From contig JBBSBH010000007.1 in assembly GCA_038251405.1 (NCBI GenBank), forward strand, positions 62,001-126,000: a stretch of 64,000 bases of DNA. The letters are read 5' to 3'. Source of the DNA: JADJLQ01 sp038251405 (GTDB lineage Bacteria; Bacteroidota; Bacteroidia; Chitinophagales; Saprospiraceae). A model generated the notes under the pieces. The model was given only the letters and a program-made list of their open reading frames with translations. It searched no databases and was not told the origin of the DNA. Made by a program: the position numbers and the translations under genes. Shown here piece by piece: positions 29,633-39,491 of this stretch; the stretch's first letter is position 1, and each line of letters starts with the position of its first letter.

Positions 29633-32071
29633 ATGCTAAAACATTATTTCAAAATTGCATTGCGTAACCTGGGCCAACATAAAATCCTTTCGGTAATTAA
29701 TATTTCCGGATTATCGATAGGTCTGGCGTGCTTTTCCTTGTTTCTATTGTATGCCGTGAATGAATTTAGTTTTGACCGGTTTCATAAAAATGAAGCCAAT
29801 ATATTCCGGCTTTATCGCTGGTCTGATGGAATAAATGGTCAGGAGGCAAGTGGTGATGTCTATATGCCCTCGCCTTTAGGCCCTGCTTTAAAAGCGGATC
29901 TGCCAGATGTGATGGATTTTGTAAGAATAAGGGATGGCTGGGGAGAGAGTTTTATAAAAGTTGATGGTGTTGTAAGGCGCATGGCCGTTACCTATGCTGA
30001 CCCTTCCTTTTTTTCAGTGTTCACCTTTCCATTAAAGTTCGGAACAAAGCAGGGAGCGCTAAAAGAATTGCAAAACATTGTTGTTACGACCCGAAAGGCA
30101 AGAGAACTTTTTGGGACAGAAAACGTAGTAGGCAGAACCATCGAAATAAAAATCGAGGATACCTTTATTCCTTTTACGGTGAGTGCAGTTGCCGAGGATA
30201 TTCCTTCAAATTCTTCTATCCATTTTGATCTGCTGGGAAATTTCAATTATATGGAAACAACCAACAGTGGGAAGCGGGGAGTCAATAACTGGCATCGGTC
30301 TGCCTACATTACTTATGTGCAGTTAAATCCTGGTAGCGGCTTACAAGGTGATGTTCAGAAGCTTGGAGCATTTCGGCATAAATATTACCCTGAAGAAGAA
30401 AAAGAATTAAAAGAAGCTGGCTTTACATGGGAAGGAAATAAACTTCCTGTTCGTTACGGATTGCAACCATTAATGGCCGGTCATACTGATACTAAAATAT
30501 ATGGTGGCTCAGTGGAGCAGGTAAATCCAAAAACAATTTGGATACTACTATGCATTGCTGCAGGTATATTATTGATTGCTTGTATAAATTTTACAACATT
30601 GGCAATCGGCCGTTCGGCAAGAAGGTCAAAAGAGGTAGGGGTAAGAAAAGTGATTGGTGGACAAAGGAAACAATTAGTATTACAATTCTTATCGGAATCA
30701 GTAATGCTGAGTATAGTTTCCGCAGGACTTGGCTTTTTACTAGCCATATTATTATTACCCTATTTTAATAATCTTTCGGGAAGGGAATTAAATTTTTCCT
30801 TTTCACATTTTCCTGAAATGGCCTGGATGTTAGCAGGCCTCACCCTACTCATCGGCCTGTTGGCAGGTTCTTATCCCGCTTTAATCTTATCTGGATTCAA
30901 ATCCATAGAAGCATTAAAAAGTAAAGTAAAAATAAATGGATCCAACTTTTTTACAAAGTTCCTGGTCACCTCACAGTTTGCTCTTTCAATTGGCCTGATC
31001 ATCTGCACCATCGTCATTATGCAACAAACAAAATATATGATGGGTAAAAACCCCGGTTTCAATAAAGAGAATATAGTGGTTGTAGATGCAAGTGATACCA
31101 AGACCAAGGAAATTTATCCATTGTTCCGTCAGGCACTACTGTCGAGGCCAGGTATTGCCGGGGTAGCAAGTGCAGAACTCGGCTTGGGTGAGGGAACAGG
31201 ATGGAGCCGCTCAGGCTTTGAATATAATGGAACCCACAAAGATGTATTTGAGTATTATATTGATCATGACTATATCCCTCTTATGAATATGAAAATACTG
31301 GCAGGTAGAAATTTTGACCCAAACATTTCTTCCGATACGGGTACATCAGTCATTGTTAATGAGGCTATGGTAAAAGATTTTGGATGGACTGTGGATAATG
31401 CTGTTGGTCAGCAGTTAAAGGGATATACGGATTCTAAAACGCCGGTGGTAATAGGCGTTGTAAAGGATTTTAATTTCCGTCCCTTTTCAGAAAAAGTAAA
31501 GCCGCAAATGTTTCACCAGTTTGCAGATTATGCGCCCTATAAATTTTTTGTAAAACTTAGTCCTGGTAATCCTTCGCTCACGCTGGCTTATATGCAAAAG
31601 GCCTGGACAGCAGTTGTTGCAGATCTCCCTTTCAAATATAGTTTCCTTGACGAAAATCTTGATAATTTTTATAAAGGAGAAAGAAGATGGAGCAGCATCA
31701 TGGCATGGGCAGGCGGAATGTCTATCTTCCTTGCTTGTTTGGGTTTATTTGGATTGGCAGCATTAGCTTCTGTAAACAGAACAAAAGAGATCGGCATCAG
31801 AAAAGTATTGGGTGCATCAGTATCAGGTATAATTGCATTATTGTCAAAGGATTTTATAAAACTTATTTTGATAGCATTAGTGGTAGCTGCACCAGCAGCC
31901 TGGTATTTCATGAACAAATGGCTGCAGGATTTTGCTAACCGAATAAATATTACATGGTGGGTGTTTGCATTAGCCGGTGTTATTGCTCTATCGATCGCTT
32001 TCATTACAATAGGTTCACAAGCTATTAAGGCAGCAATTGCCAATCCGGTGAAAAGTTTGAGAACAGAATAG
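29633..32071 (+). CDS. FtsX/MacB-type ABC permease (812 aa)
   Basis: Complete two-half permease starting MLKHYFKIALRNLGQHK. The first core domain ends in an unusual acidic/basic stretch (PEEEKELKEAGFTWEGNK) followed by GHTDTKIYGGSVEQVNPK instead of the common IHLHS motif. TM2 has IACINFTTLAIGRSARR. Coupling segments are SKEVGVRKVIGG near residue 332 and KEIGIRKVLGA near 718. TM7-TM8 read NKWLQDFANRINITWW, with Asn for the common Tyr. The tail is NPVKSLRTE. A 58-bp spacer with no recognised element separates it from the next gene. Confidence 0.96.
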   Translation: MLKHYFKIALRNLGQHKILSVINISGLSIGLACFSLFLLYAVNEFSFDRFHKNEANIFRLYRWSDGINGQEASGDVYMPSPLGPALKADLPDVMDFVRIRDGWGESFIKVDGVVRRMAVTYADPSFFSVFTFPLKFGTKQGALKELQNIVVTTRKARELFGTENVVGRTIEIKIEDTFIPFTVSAVAEDIPSNSSIHFDLLGNFNYMETTNSGKRGVNNWHRSAYITYVQLNPGSGLQGDVQKLGAFRHKYYPEEEKELKEAGFTWEGNKLPVRYGLQPLMAGHTDTKIYGGSVEQVNPKTIWILLCIAAGILLIACINFTTLAIGRSARRSKEVGVRKVIGGQRKQLVLQFLSESVMLSIVSAGLGFLLAILLLPYFNNLSGRELNFSFSHFPEMAWMLAGLTLLIGLLAGSYPALILSGFKSIEALKSKVKINGSNFFTKFLVTSQFALSIGLIICTIVIMQQTKYMMGKNPGFNKENIVVVDASDTKTKEIYPLFRQALLSRPGIAGVASAELGLGEGTGWSRSGFEYNGTHKDVFEYYIDHDYIPLMNMKILAGRNFDPNISSDTGTSVIVNEAMVKDFGWTVDNAVGQQLKGYTDSKTPVVIGVVKDFNFRPFSEKVKPQMFHQFADYAPYKFFVKLSPGNPSLTLAYMQKAWTAVVADLPFKYSFLDENLDNFYKGERRWSSIMAWAGGMSIFLACLGLFGLAALASVNRTKEIGIRKVLGASVSGIIALLSKDFIKLILIALVVAAPAAWYFMNKWLQDFANRINITWWVFALAGVIALSIAFITIGSQAIKAAIANPVKSLRTE

Positions 32072-32129
32072 ATTAAAAATTCAAATTGTTAAATTCAAAA
32101 TAGGCATCTCATAACTAAACTATAATAAT

Positions 32130-34499
32130 GTGTTCAAAAATTATTTAAAAACTGCCTGGAGAAATATAATCAGAACTATTGGTTATAGTCTTTTAAATAT
32201 TGTTGGTCTTGCAATAGGAATGGCTGTTACACTAATGATCGGCCTTTGGGTTTATGATCAATATTCCTATGATAAATTTCTACCGGAATATCAGTCGGTA
32301 TATCGTGTACAGCGCAACTATAATAGTAATGGGGATACACTCACTTTTCAAACAACATCCTTGAAACTGGCTGATGCATTGCGTACTCAAATCCCGGAAA
32401 TAGAATATGTAGCTGAAAGTGACTGGACAGGCAGTCACGGATTGAATGTTGATAATAAAAAATTATATATCAATGGAGCCGAATCGGGCACAGATATTTT
32501 TAAAATTTTCCAATATCATTTTCTTGAAGGCAATGCGAACACGGCATTTAATGACGCTTATTCCATTGTGCTTACGCAATCTTTGGCAAAATCACTTTTT
32601 GGAAATGAGGAAGCTATGAACAAAACTGTCCGTTATGATAATGCGCATGATCTTAAAGTAACCGGCATTATAAAAGATCTACCCCGAAATGCAACTTTCA
32701 GTTTCAATTTTATTGTTCCAACTTCTTATGTGTATTCGGTTAATCCTTCTATAAAAGCTGATGGACTAAGAAGTTTCGGCAATAACAATCTTCAAATATT
32801 CGTAAAACTAAAACCTGGAATTTTGTATGCGCAGGTTGCACCGAAAATAAGGAATATAGAACATACTCAAATTGGCAGTATCAATGCGATGAATTCTTAT
32901 GTTACCCTGCAACCCATGGAGCGTTGGCATTTGTATTCAAAATATGTAAATGGACAAGATACTGCAGGCTTTCTTGATTATGTAAAAATGTTTTCTATTA
33001 TTGGTTTATTGGTATTAATTATTGCCTGCATCAATTTTATAAATCTAACTACTGCACGTTCAGAAAAACGGGCGAAGGAAGTTGGCGTAAGAAAAGCGAT
33101 TGGTTCACAAAGAAATGATTTGGTAATACAATTTTTGACAGAAGCATTTTTGCTTACCCTCATTGCTTTTGTTTTTGCAGTATTGTTTGCGTGGATGTCA
33201 TTGCCCGCATTCAACACATTAACCGAAAGTCATATTACTATTCCATTCGGAAATATTTATTTCTGGTTATTGATGATTGGCTGCTTATGGGGAACGGCGT
33301 TGCTTGCCGGGAGCAGGCCTGCGTTTTATCTTTCTTCTTTTAATCCTGTAAAAGTTTTAAAAGGTTCATTCCAGTCGGGCAAATCATCATTATCAAGAAA
33401 ACTATTAGTGGTTATTCAATTCAGTTGTTCTATTGCTTTAATCATTAGCACCGTTATTATTTATCAGCAAATTCAATATGCTAAAAGCCGACCTACCGGC
33501 TATAGTTTAGACAGGCTACTATCAACTGACAAGAATGATGACCTGAATAAAAACTTCCCAGCTTTAAAAAATGAATTAATAGAAAAAAGAATTGTGTCTT
33601 CCATAACAACTGCATCAAGCCCTGCGACAAATGTTTATTGGCATTCGGATGTTGATCAGTGGCCTGGCAAAAACCCTGGTGAAACAATAGAAATGGGAAC
33701 CATATTCGCATCGCAGGATTATTTTAAAACAGTTGACATGCGCATGAATGAAGGCAGAGATTTTTATAACGCATATGATAGTGCAAGCGTAATATTTAAT
33801 GAAGCAGCCATTAAAGGCATGCGTATAAAAAATCCTGTTGGTCAAAAGATAAACTGGCAGGGTACAGAATTTACAATTGCAGGTGTTGTAAAAGATGCAT
33901 TAATGATATCGCCATTTAAAGCTGCAGATCCAACTATGTTTTTTTGTTCACCCGATCCTCAAGGTAACCTGATTTACAGGTTATCACCAAACATAAAAAC
34001 GCAGGATGCCATTGCAAAACTTACTACCGTTTTTAATAAATATGCTCCTGCTTATCCATACGATTATTCTTTTTCAGATGAAGATTATGCTGCAAAATTT
34101 AATCTTGAAATGCTGATTGGAAAACTTGCAGGCGTTTTTGCAGCACTTGCTATTTTAATTTCCTGCCTTGGTTTGTTTGGACTTGCAGCTTATGTTGCTG
34201 AACGACGCACAAAAGAAATCGGTATTCGCAAAGTATTGGGCGCATCTGTACAACAGGTGTGGCTGTTGTTATCAAAAGATTTTATTGTATTGGTTTTGAT
34301 AAGTTGTTTGATTGCAGCACCCATATCATTTTACTTTTTACATACCTGGCTACTGAAGTATGATTACCGCATCAGTATTGGTGCAGGCGTTTTTGTTGGA
34401 GGTGGATTGATGGCAGTGCTGATAACAATCATCACAATAAGTTTCCAGGCAATAAAGGCAGCACTGGCCAATCCAGTGAAGAATTTGAGAACGGAATAA
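32130..34499 (+). CDS. FtsX/MacB-type ABC permease (789 aa), GTG start, RWRLYS subfamily
   Basis: Complete two-half permease whose frame must open at GTG 32130 to give the family start (M)FKNYLKTAWRNI. An ATG at 32128 overlaps it in another frame and stops after six codons, so a two-base change near the start may have shifted the original ATG. The subfamily motif is RWHLYSKYVNGQDTAG. Coupling segments are AKEVGVRKAIGS near residue 315 and KEIGIRKVLGA near 695. TM4 has AGSRPAFYL, with Arg for the Tyr of the common GSYPA. The tail is NPVKNLRTE. Weak initiation could lower its output relative to neighbours; that is inference. Confidence 0.93.
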   Translation: MFKNYLKTAWRNIIRTIGYSLLNIVGLAIGMAVTLMIGLWVYDQYSYDKFLPEYQSVYRVQRNYNSNGDTLTFQTTSLKLADALRTQIPEIEYVAESDWTGSHGLNVDNKKLYINGAESGTDIFKIFQYHFLEGNANTAFNDAYSIVLTQSLAKSLFGNEEAMNKTVRYDNAHDLKVTGIIKDLPRNATFSFNFIVPTSYVYSVNPSIKADGLRSFGNNNLQIFVKLKPGILYAQVAPKIRNIEHTQIGSINAMNSYVTLQPMERWHLYSKYVNGQDTAGFLDYVKMFSIIGLLVLIIACINFINLTTARSEKRAKEVGVRKAIGSQRNDLVIQFLTEAFLLTLIAFVFAVLFAWMSLPAFNTLTESHITIPFGNIYFWLLMIGCLWGTALLAGSRPAFYLSSFNPVKVLKGSFQSGKSSLSRKLLVVIQFSCSIALIISTVIIYQQIQYAKSRPTGYSLDRLLSTDKNDDLNKNFPALKNELIEKRIVSSITTASSPATNVYWHSDVDQWPGKNPGETIEMGTIFASQDYFKTVDMRMNEGRDFYNAYDSASVIFNEAAIKGMRIKNPVGQKINWQGTEFTIAGVVKDALMISPFKAADPTMFFCSPDPQGNLIYRLSPNIKTQDAIAKLTTVFNKYAPAYPYDYSFSDEDYAAKFNLEMLIGKLAGVFAALAILISCLGLFGLAAYVAERRTKEIGIRKVLGASVQQVWLLLSKDFIVLVLISCLIAAPISFYFLHTWLLKYDYRISIGAGVFVGGGLMAVLITIITISFQAIKAALANPVKNLRTE

Positions 34500-34509
34500 A
34501 ATTATAGCT

Positions 34510-36993
34510 ATGATAAATAATTATTTCAGGATCGCCTGGCGGACTATTATAAAAAACAAGACTAACAGCATAATAAATATTACCGGTCTGTCAATTGGTA
34601 TGGCTTCCGTTATCCTGATTTCATTATTTGTACAGGATGAATTAAAATATGATCGTTTTTTCAAAAATGCAGATCATCTTTTTCAGGTCAACCTGAATGG
34701 GAATCTTGATGGAGAAGAATTTCTTACGGGTAATACTTCTGCCCCGGTCGGGGCTGCCATGGCTAGCGAATTCCCAGAAATAGAAGCGTTTGCAAGAATT
34801 TATCGCCCGGGTGACAGGTTGGTGAGATATGAGGAAGGAAATGAATCAGAAAAATATTTCACTGAAAAAAATATTCTTGCCGTTGATTCTAATTTCCTGC
34901 AAATGTTCACCTTTCAAATGAATGAAGGCGATCCCGTTACCTGTTTGGAAAAGCCCAACTCAATGGTGCTATCCAAACAAACGGCAATTAAATATTTTGG
35001 CAATAAGAATGCAATGGGAAAGACCTTGTTATTGGATGAAGAAAAAAGACCTTTTACTGTAACAGGCATTTTGAACACTATTCCATCGCAATCTTCTTTC
35101 CAGTTTGATATGCTGGCATCCATTTCCTCTTTTCCGGTTGTGAAACGCTTTAGCTGGAGCTGGGTCTGGCTACAGGTAAATACCTATTTAAAATTGAAAG
35201 ATAATGTCGCCACTGATAAAACAACTATTGCAAACCTGGAAGCCAAGTTCCCAGCTATGGTGACGAAGTATGGCGCTTCCGGGTTTCAACGCATAGGCAA
35301 ACCTATCGATGAAGTTATCAAGAAAGGAGGAAAATGGGATTTTAAATTGCAGCCACTTACCTCTATTCATTTATATTCAGCCGCACAAGGGACTGAGGCC
35401 CGGCTGACGACGCTCAGTGACATCAAATACGTTCGCATTTTTTCAATTATTGCTTTATTTATTATCATTCTGGCTTGCGTCAACTTCATGAATCTTTCGA
35501 CCGCACTGTCGGCCATGAGAGCAAAGGAAGTAGGTATTCGTAAAGTATTAGGTGCTGTAAAAATTCAATTGATAAAACAGTTCTTAACAGAAGCCTTGTT
35601 GTACAGTTCTATTGCTATCCTGGTTGCGCTTCTATTAGTATTGCTTTTGTTGAAACCATTTAATGCGGTCGCAGGCAAGACGCTGGGCCTGGATTTACTT
35701 TTTACTGACTATATCTGGCTGTATATAGTTGGTCTCACCATACTTACCGGATTAGTATCCGGAAGTTATCCTGCATTTTATCTTACTTCTTTCAAACCTG
35801 TAACTGTTTTAAAAGGAATGAAGCTTTTTAAAACCGGTTTTGGCAACCTTTTTATAAGGAATGGTTTGGTGGTATTTCAGTTTACCATTTCTACGGCGCT
35901 TATCATCTGCACTATTATCGTATTTAATCAATTGCGATATACACAAAACAAAAACCTTGGATTCGATAAAGAAAATGTAGTGGTGATCATTAATAGTGAC
36001 AGATTGGGGAATAAAGAAGAGGCTTTTCGCCAGGAGTTGAACAAACTTTCCGGAGTTACAAATGCATCCATCTCATCCAGCATTCCGAGCAAAGACAATT
36101 TTGGAGACGGGTATGCGCCTGAACCAGGTCCCGACGACGAGCATATTGATCAGGACATTGGTCTCTCTTCTTTTATGGTGGATGATGATTTTATACCGAC
36201 ACTGCAGATGAAAGTATTAAATGGTAGAAATTTTTCAAGGGATTTTTCTGACTCCACATCGGTAATTCTGAATGAAACTGCCGTAAAACAAATAGGATGG
36301 AAGAATCCGGTTGGCATGTATTTGCAATATCCGGGGAATAACAACCAACGGTTTCAGGTAATCGGCGTTGTAAAAGATTTTAATATTGAATCCTTACGGA
36401 CAATGGTGGCTCCCTTTGCTTTGTTTCATTCATCTTCTAAAACCTATAGTCTTGGAACATCCTATATATCAGCAAGAATAAAACCAGGAAAAGAAGGCGA
36501 ACAATTAAATATGATTGAAAGTAAATGGAAAACTTTTGCTCCCAATACTCCGTTTGATTACAGTTTTCTGGACAACGAATTCGGAGCGTTATACCGTTCT
36601 GAAAAACGAATGGGCACCGTATTTATCATTTTCACTATACTTTCCATTTTTGTTGCATGTCTCGGACTCTTTGGGCTTGCAGTTTACACTGCGGAAAGAC
36701 GAATTAAAGAAATAGGCCTACGGAAAGTATTAGGCGCATCCGTGCAGGGTATCGTTACCATGCTTTCAAAAGATTTTATACGGTTGGTATTATTATCTGC
36801 AATCATTGCTTTTCCAATCGCGTGGTGGTGTATGCAAAAGTGGCTGCAGGACTTTGCTTATAGAATAAATATTAGTTGGTGGGTGTTTGCGGCAGCGGGG
36901 GTAATTGCATTGTTAATTACTTTACTAACGGTAAGTTTCCAGGCTTTTAAAGCGGCGATTGCCAACCCGGTTAAGAGTTTACGAACAGAATAA
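34510..36993 (+). CDS. FtsX/MacB-type ABC permease (827 aa), longest copy
   Basis: Complete two-half permease starting MINNYFRIAWRTIIKNK, 10 bp after the previous stop. Its extra length lies mainly in the first core domain, where a lysine-rich insertion, GKPIDEVIKKGGKWDFK, precedes SIHLYSAAQGTEARLTT. Coupling segments are AKEVGIRKVLGA near residue 338 and KEIGLRKVLGA near 733, the only copy with Leu in the second motif. The second core has an acidic loop, PEPGPDDEHIDQDIG. The tail is NPVKSLRTE. The next permease follows after 11 bp. Confidence 0.96.
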   Translation: MINNYFRIAWRTIIKNKTNSIINITGLSIGMASVILISLFVQDELKYDRFFKNADHLFQVNLNGNLDGEEFLTGNTSAPVGAAMASEFPEIEAFARIYRPGDRLVRYEEGNESEKYFTEKNILAVDSNFLQMFTFQMNEGDPVTCLEKPNSMVLSKQTAIKYFGNKNAMGKTLLLDEEKRPFTVTGILNTIPSQSSFQFDMLASISSFPVVKRFSWSWVWLQVNTYLKLKDNVATDKTTIANLEAKFPAMVTKYGASGFQRIGKPIDEVIKKGGKWDFKLQPLTSIHLYSAAQGTEARLTTLSDIKYVRIFSIIALFIIILACVNFMNLSTALSAMRAKEVGIRKVLGAVKIQLIKQFLTEALLYSSIAILVALLLVLLLLKPFNAVAGKTLGLDLLFTDYIWLYIVGLTILTGLVSGSYPAFYLTSFKPVTVLKGMKLFKTGFGNLFIRNGLVVFQFTISTALIICTIIVFNQLRYTQNKNLGFDKENVVVIINSDRLGNKEEAFRQELNKLSGVTNASISSSIPSKDNFGDGYAPEPGPDDEHIDQDIGLSSFMVDDDFIPTLQMKVLNGRNFSRDFSDSTSVILNETAVKQIGWKNPVGMYLQYPGNNNQRFQVIGVVKDFNIESLRTMVAPFALFHSSSKTYSLGTSYISARIKPGKEGEQLNMIESKWKTFAPNTPFDYSFLDNEFGALYRSEKRMGTVFIIFTILSIFVACLGLFGLAVYTAERRIKEIGLRKVLGASVQGIVTMLSKDFIRLVLLSAIIAFPIAWWCMQKWLQDFAYRINISWWVFAAAGVIALLITLLTVSFQAFKAAIANPVKSLRTE

Positions 36994-37004
36994 AAAATAT
37001 AGGT

Positions 37005-39404
37005 ATGATAAAAAATAATTTTAAAATCGCTTTGCGAAATCTGTGGAGAAATAAAACATTCACGGGAATTAATATTTTCGGTCTGGCTTTTGGTCTTACC
37101 TGTTGCCTGCTGATGATCTTGTACATCACCAATGAATTAAGCTTTGAAAAATTTAATAAAAATGCTGATGAAGTTTATCGTGTAGCTTTTTCTGATTACC
37201 TGGGTGAGGGCAGTTTTGCAACAACCCCCTTCCCCATAGGTGCGGCATTAAAAGCTCAATTGCCGGAAGTGAAAGCAATGACCCGTGTAGCTTATACAGG
37301 TAATTCACTTGTACAGTATGAAACAAACCAGGGATTTGAACCCATTACCTATGCGGATGAAGCCGTATTCAATATCTTTTCATTTCCATTGGTTGATGGC
37401 AATCTCAACACGGCCCTAAAGGACCCTAACTCTATTGCGATAAGTGAAAGAATGGCAAAAAAATATTTCGGCAATGAAGACCCAATCAATAAAATTTTGA
37501 AAATCGGAAGTACCGGAAAATTGAATTCAACAGTAAAAGCTATTTTTAAAGACCTTCCACAGAATGCGCATCTGCAATTTGACTGTCTCGTTTCTTTTGC
37601 TACATTGAATAAACTAGGCTCACCAACTACCTTATGGAGACAAATGCCCAATAACTATACTTATATTCAGTTAAACAATCAATCGGATGTAAAAAGACTA
37701 GCTGCAAAATTCGAAGACTTTGTAGCAAAAAATGCTGGTGATGACTTAAAAAAAGAAGCAACACCCAACTACCGTTTACTATTACAACCACTGGCAGACA
37801 TTCACCTGCAATCACATTTACAGGGAGAGAGACCCGGGGAGGGAAATATGACTTATATATATCTTCTTGCAGCCATTGCTTTCATCATTTTATTAATAGC
37901 CTCTATAAACTTTGTCAATTTCGCAGCTGCGCATGTTATTAAAAGAGTAAAAGAAATAGGTGTTCGTAAAGTGTTAGGGGCACAACGCTGGCAACTGGTA
38001 AGACAATTCCTGGCAGAATCTTTTATGATTTACCTGTTTGCTACTTTACTTGCTTTTTTACTGACTCAATTCTTATTGCCAGTTTTTGATAAGATCGCAG
38101 GGCGTTCTTTTGTCTTTGCTGATATTTTACAACCACTCTCCCTGTTTGGAATAATCACTATAGGAATTATTTCCGGAATGATTGCAGGGTTTTTCCCTGC
38201 ATGGTCAATTAGTCGCTTACCATCAGTAGAAGCATTAAAAAATAAAATAACCGGCTCTTCCAGAAGATCGGGTATAAGTAAAACGCTTGTTACCGTTCAA
38301 TTCTGTGCATCGCTGGTATTGATCGTTGCATCATTAGTAGTATACCAGCAAATGAAATATATACGCCATGAAGCATCGGTTAATCAGTCAAATCAGGTAA
38401 TCGTATTTCCTTTGAATGGCAAACTGGCAGAAAAAAATGAGTTGTTGAAAATCGAATTATTACAAAACAGCAACATTCTTGATGCCTCTGTGACTACCAA
38501 TGTTCCTGGTTTCGCAGGTGATGGCTGGCCTATCCAATTAACAGAAAATTCAGCGCCAGTGCAGGCAGAAAATTACGTAACCGATGATCATTACCTGCAA
38601 ACAATGGGATTGCCACTACTTGCCGGCCGCAAGCTTGATGCATCAAATGCGACAGATGTAAAAGAAAATTTCATAATCAATGAAACAGCTGCGAATAAAT
38701 TAGGATTTCAGACTCCACAAGAGGCCATCGGAAAACAATTATTATGGGGGGGTGACGAAAAGAAAAGAGGAGCTATAGTAGGAGTGATTAAAGATTTTCA
38801 TATTACTTCATTACATGAAAAAATTGCTCCCGCCGTTATTCAGTTCATTCCCTATGACTGGATGTCCTATAATTTTATGCTTGTCAAATTAAAAGCGGAC
38901 AATATTAAAAGTGCGATAGATTTTATTAAGAAAACAGTAGCAAATGTAGATCCAAACTGGTTGGTAGATTATAAATTCTTTGATGAGAATTTTATAGCCT
39001 TACATAAAAAGGATGAGCAACAGGGGAAAGTATTTACCTCATTTGCAGTGATTGCAGTATTAATTTCCTGTCTCGGGCTACTTGGACTTACTATTTATTC
39101 CACGCAACAACGAATAAAGGAAATTGGCATCCGGAAAACATTGGGAGCAAGCGTCGGAAGTATCCTTGGCCTGTTGTCAATGGATTTTATCAGGTTGATT
39201 ATAATTGCAGCATTCATTGCATTCCCATTTGCATGGTGGCTTATGCATAAATGGCTCCAGACTTTTGCATACAGAATAAATATTGGATGGTGGATATTTA
39301 TAGCTGCAGGGTTTATTACGGTATTTATAGCGTTTGCAACTGTAAGCTTCCAGGCAATAAAAGCAGCTATTGCCAATCCTGTGGAGAGTCTGAGAACGGA
39401 ATAA
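37005..39404 (+). CDS. FtsX/MacB-type ABC permease (799 aa)
   Basis: Complete two-half permease starting MIKNNFKIALRNLWRNK. TM2 reads LIASINFVNFAAAHV, with Ser where most copies have Cys. Coupling segments are VKEIGVRKVLGA near residue 315 and KEIGIRKTLGA near 705; in the second half SKDF has become SMDF and the helix before it is LLGLTIYSTQQR. TM4 has GFFPAWSISRLPS, unlike the GSYPAFYLSSF seen elsewhere. A seven-G run (38746-38752) encodes WGGD. The tail is NPVESLRTE. The 87-bp gap after it is the widest inside this run and holds no recognised promoter. Confidence 0.96.
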   Translation: MIKNNFKIALRNLWRNKTFTGINIFGLAFGLTCCLLMILYITNELSFEKFNKNADEVYRVAFSDYLGEGSFATTPFPIGAALKAQLPEVKAMTRVAYTGNSLVQYETNQGFEPITYADEAVFNIFSFPLVDGNLNTALKDPNSIAISERMAKKYFGNEDPINKILKIGSTGKLNSTVKAIFKDLPQNAHLQFDCLVSFATLNKLGSPTTLWRQMPNNYTYIQLNNQSDVKRLAAKFEDFVAKNAGDDLKKEATPNYRLLLQPLADIHLQSHLQGERPGEGNMTYIYLLAAIAFIILLIASINFVNFAAAHVIKRVKEIGVRKVLGAQRWQLVRQFLAESFMIYLFATLLAFLLTQFLLPVFDKIAGRSFVFADILQPLSLFGIITIGIISGMIAGFFPAWSISRLPSVEALKNKITGSSRRSGISKTLVTVQFCASLVLIVASLVVYQQMKYIRHEASVNQSNQVIVFPLNGKLAEKNELLKIELLQNSNILDASVTTNVPGFAGDGWPIQLTENSAPVQAENYVTDDHYLQTMGLPLLAGRKLDASNATDVKENFIINETAANKLGFQTPQEAIGKQLLWGGDEKKRGAIVGVIKDFHITSLHEKIAPAVIQFIPYDWMSYNFMLVKLKADNIKSAIDFIKKTVANVDPNWLVDYKFFDENFIALHKKDEQQGKVFTSFAVIAVLISCLGLLGLTIYSTQQRIKEIGIRKTLGASVGSILGLLSMDFIRLIIIAAFIAFPFAWWLMHKWLQTFAYRINIGWWIFIAAGFITVFIAFATVSFQAIKAAIANPVESLRTE

Positions 39405-39491
39405 AAAATGCTGAATTAATAAATGATAAATGTTTAAGGACTTTAAACGAAGAACACGGTAGCTACAAATCTAAACTTTAAATTAAGTAAA

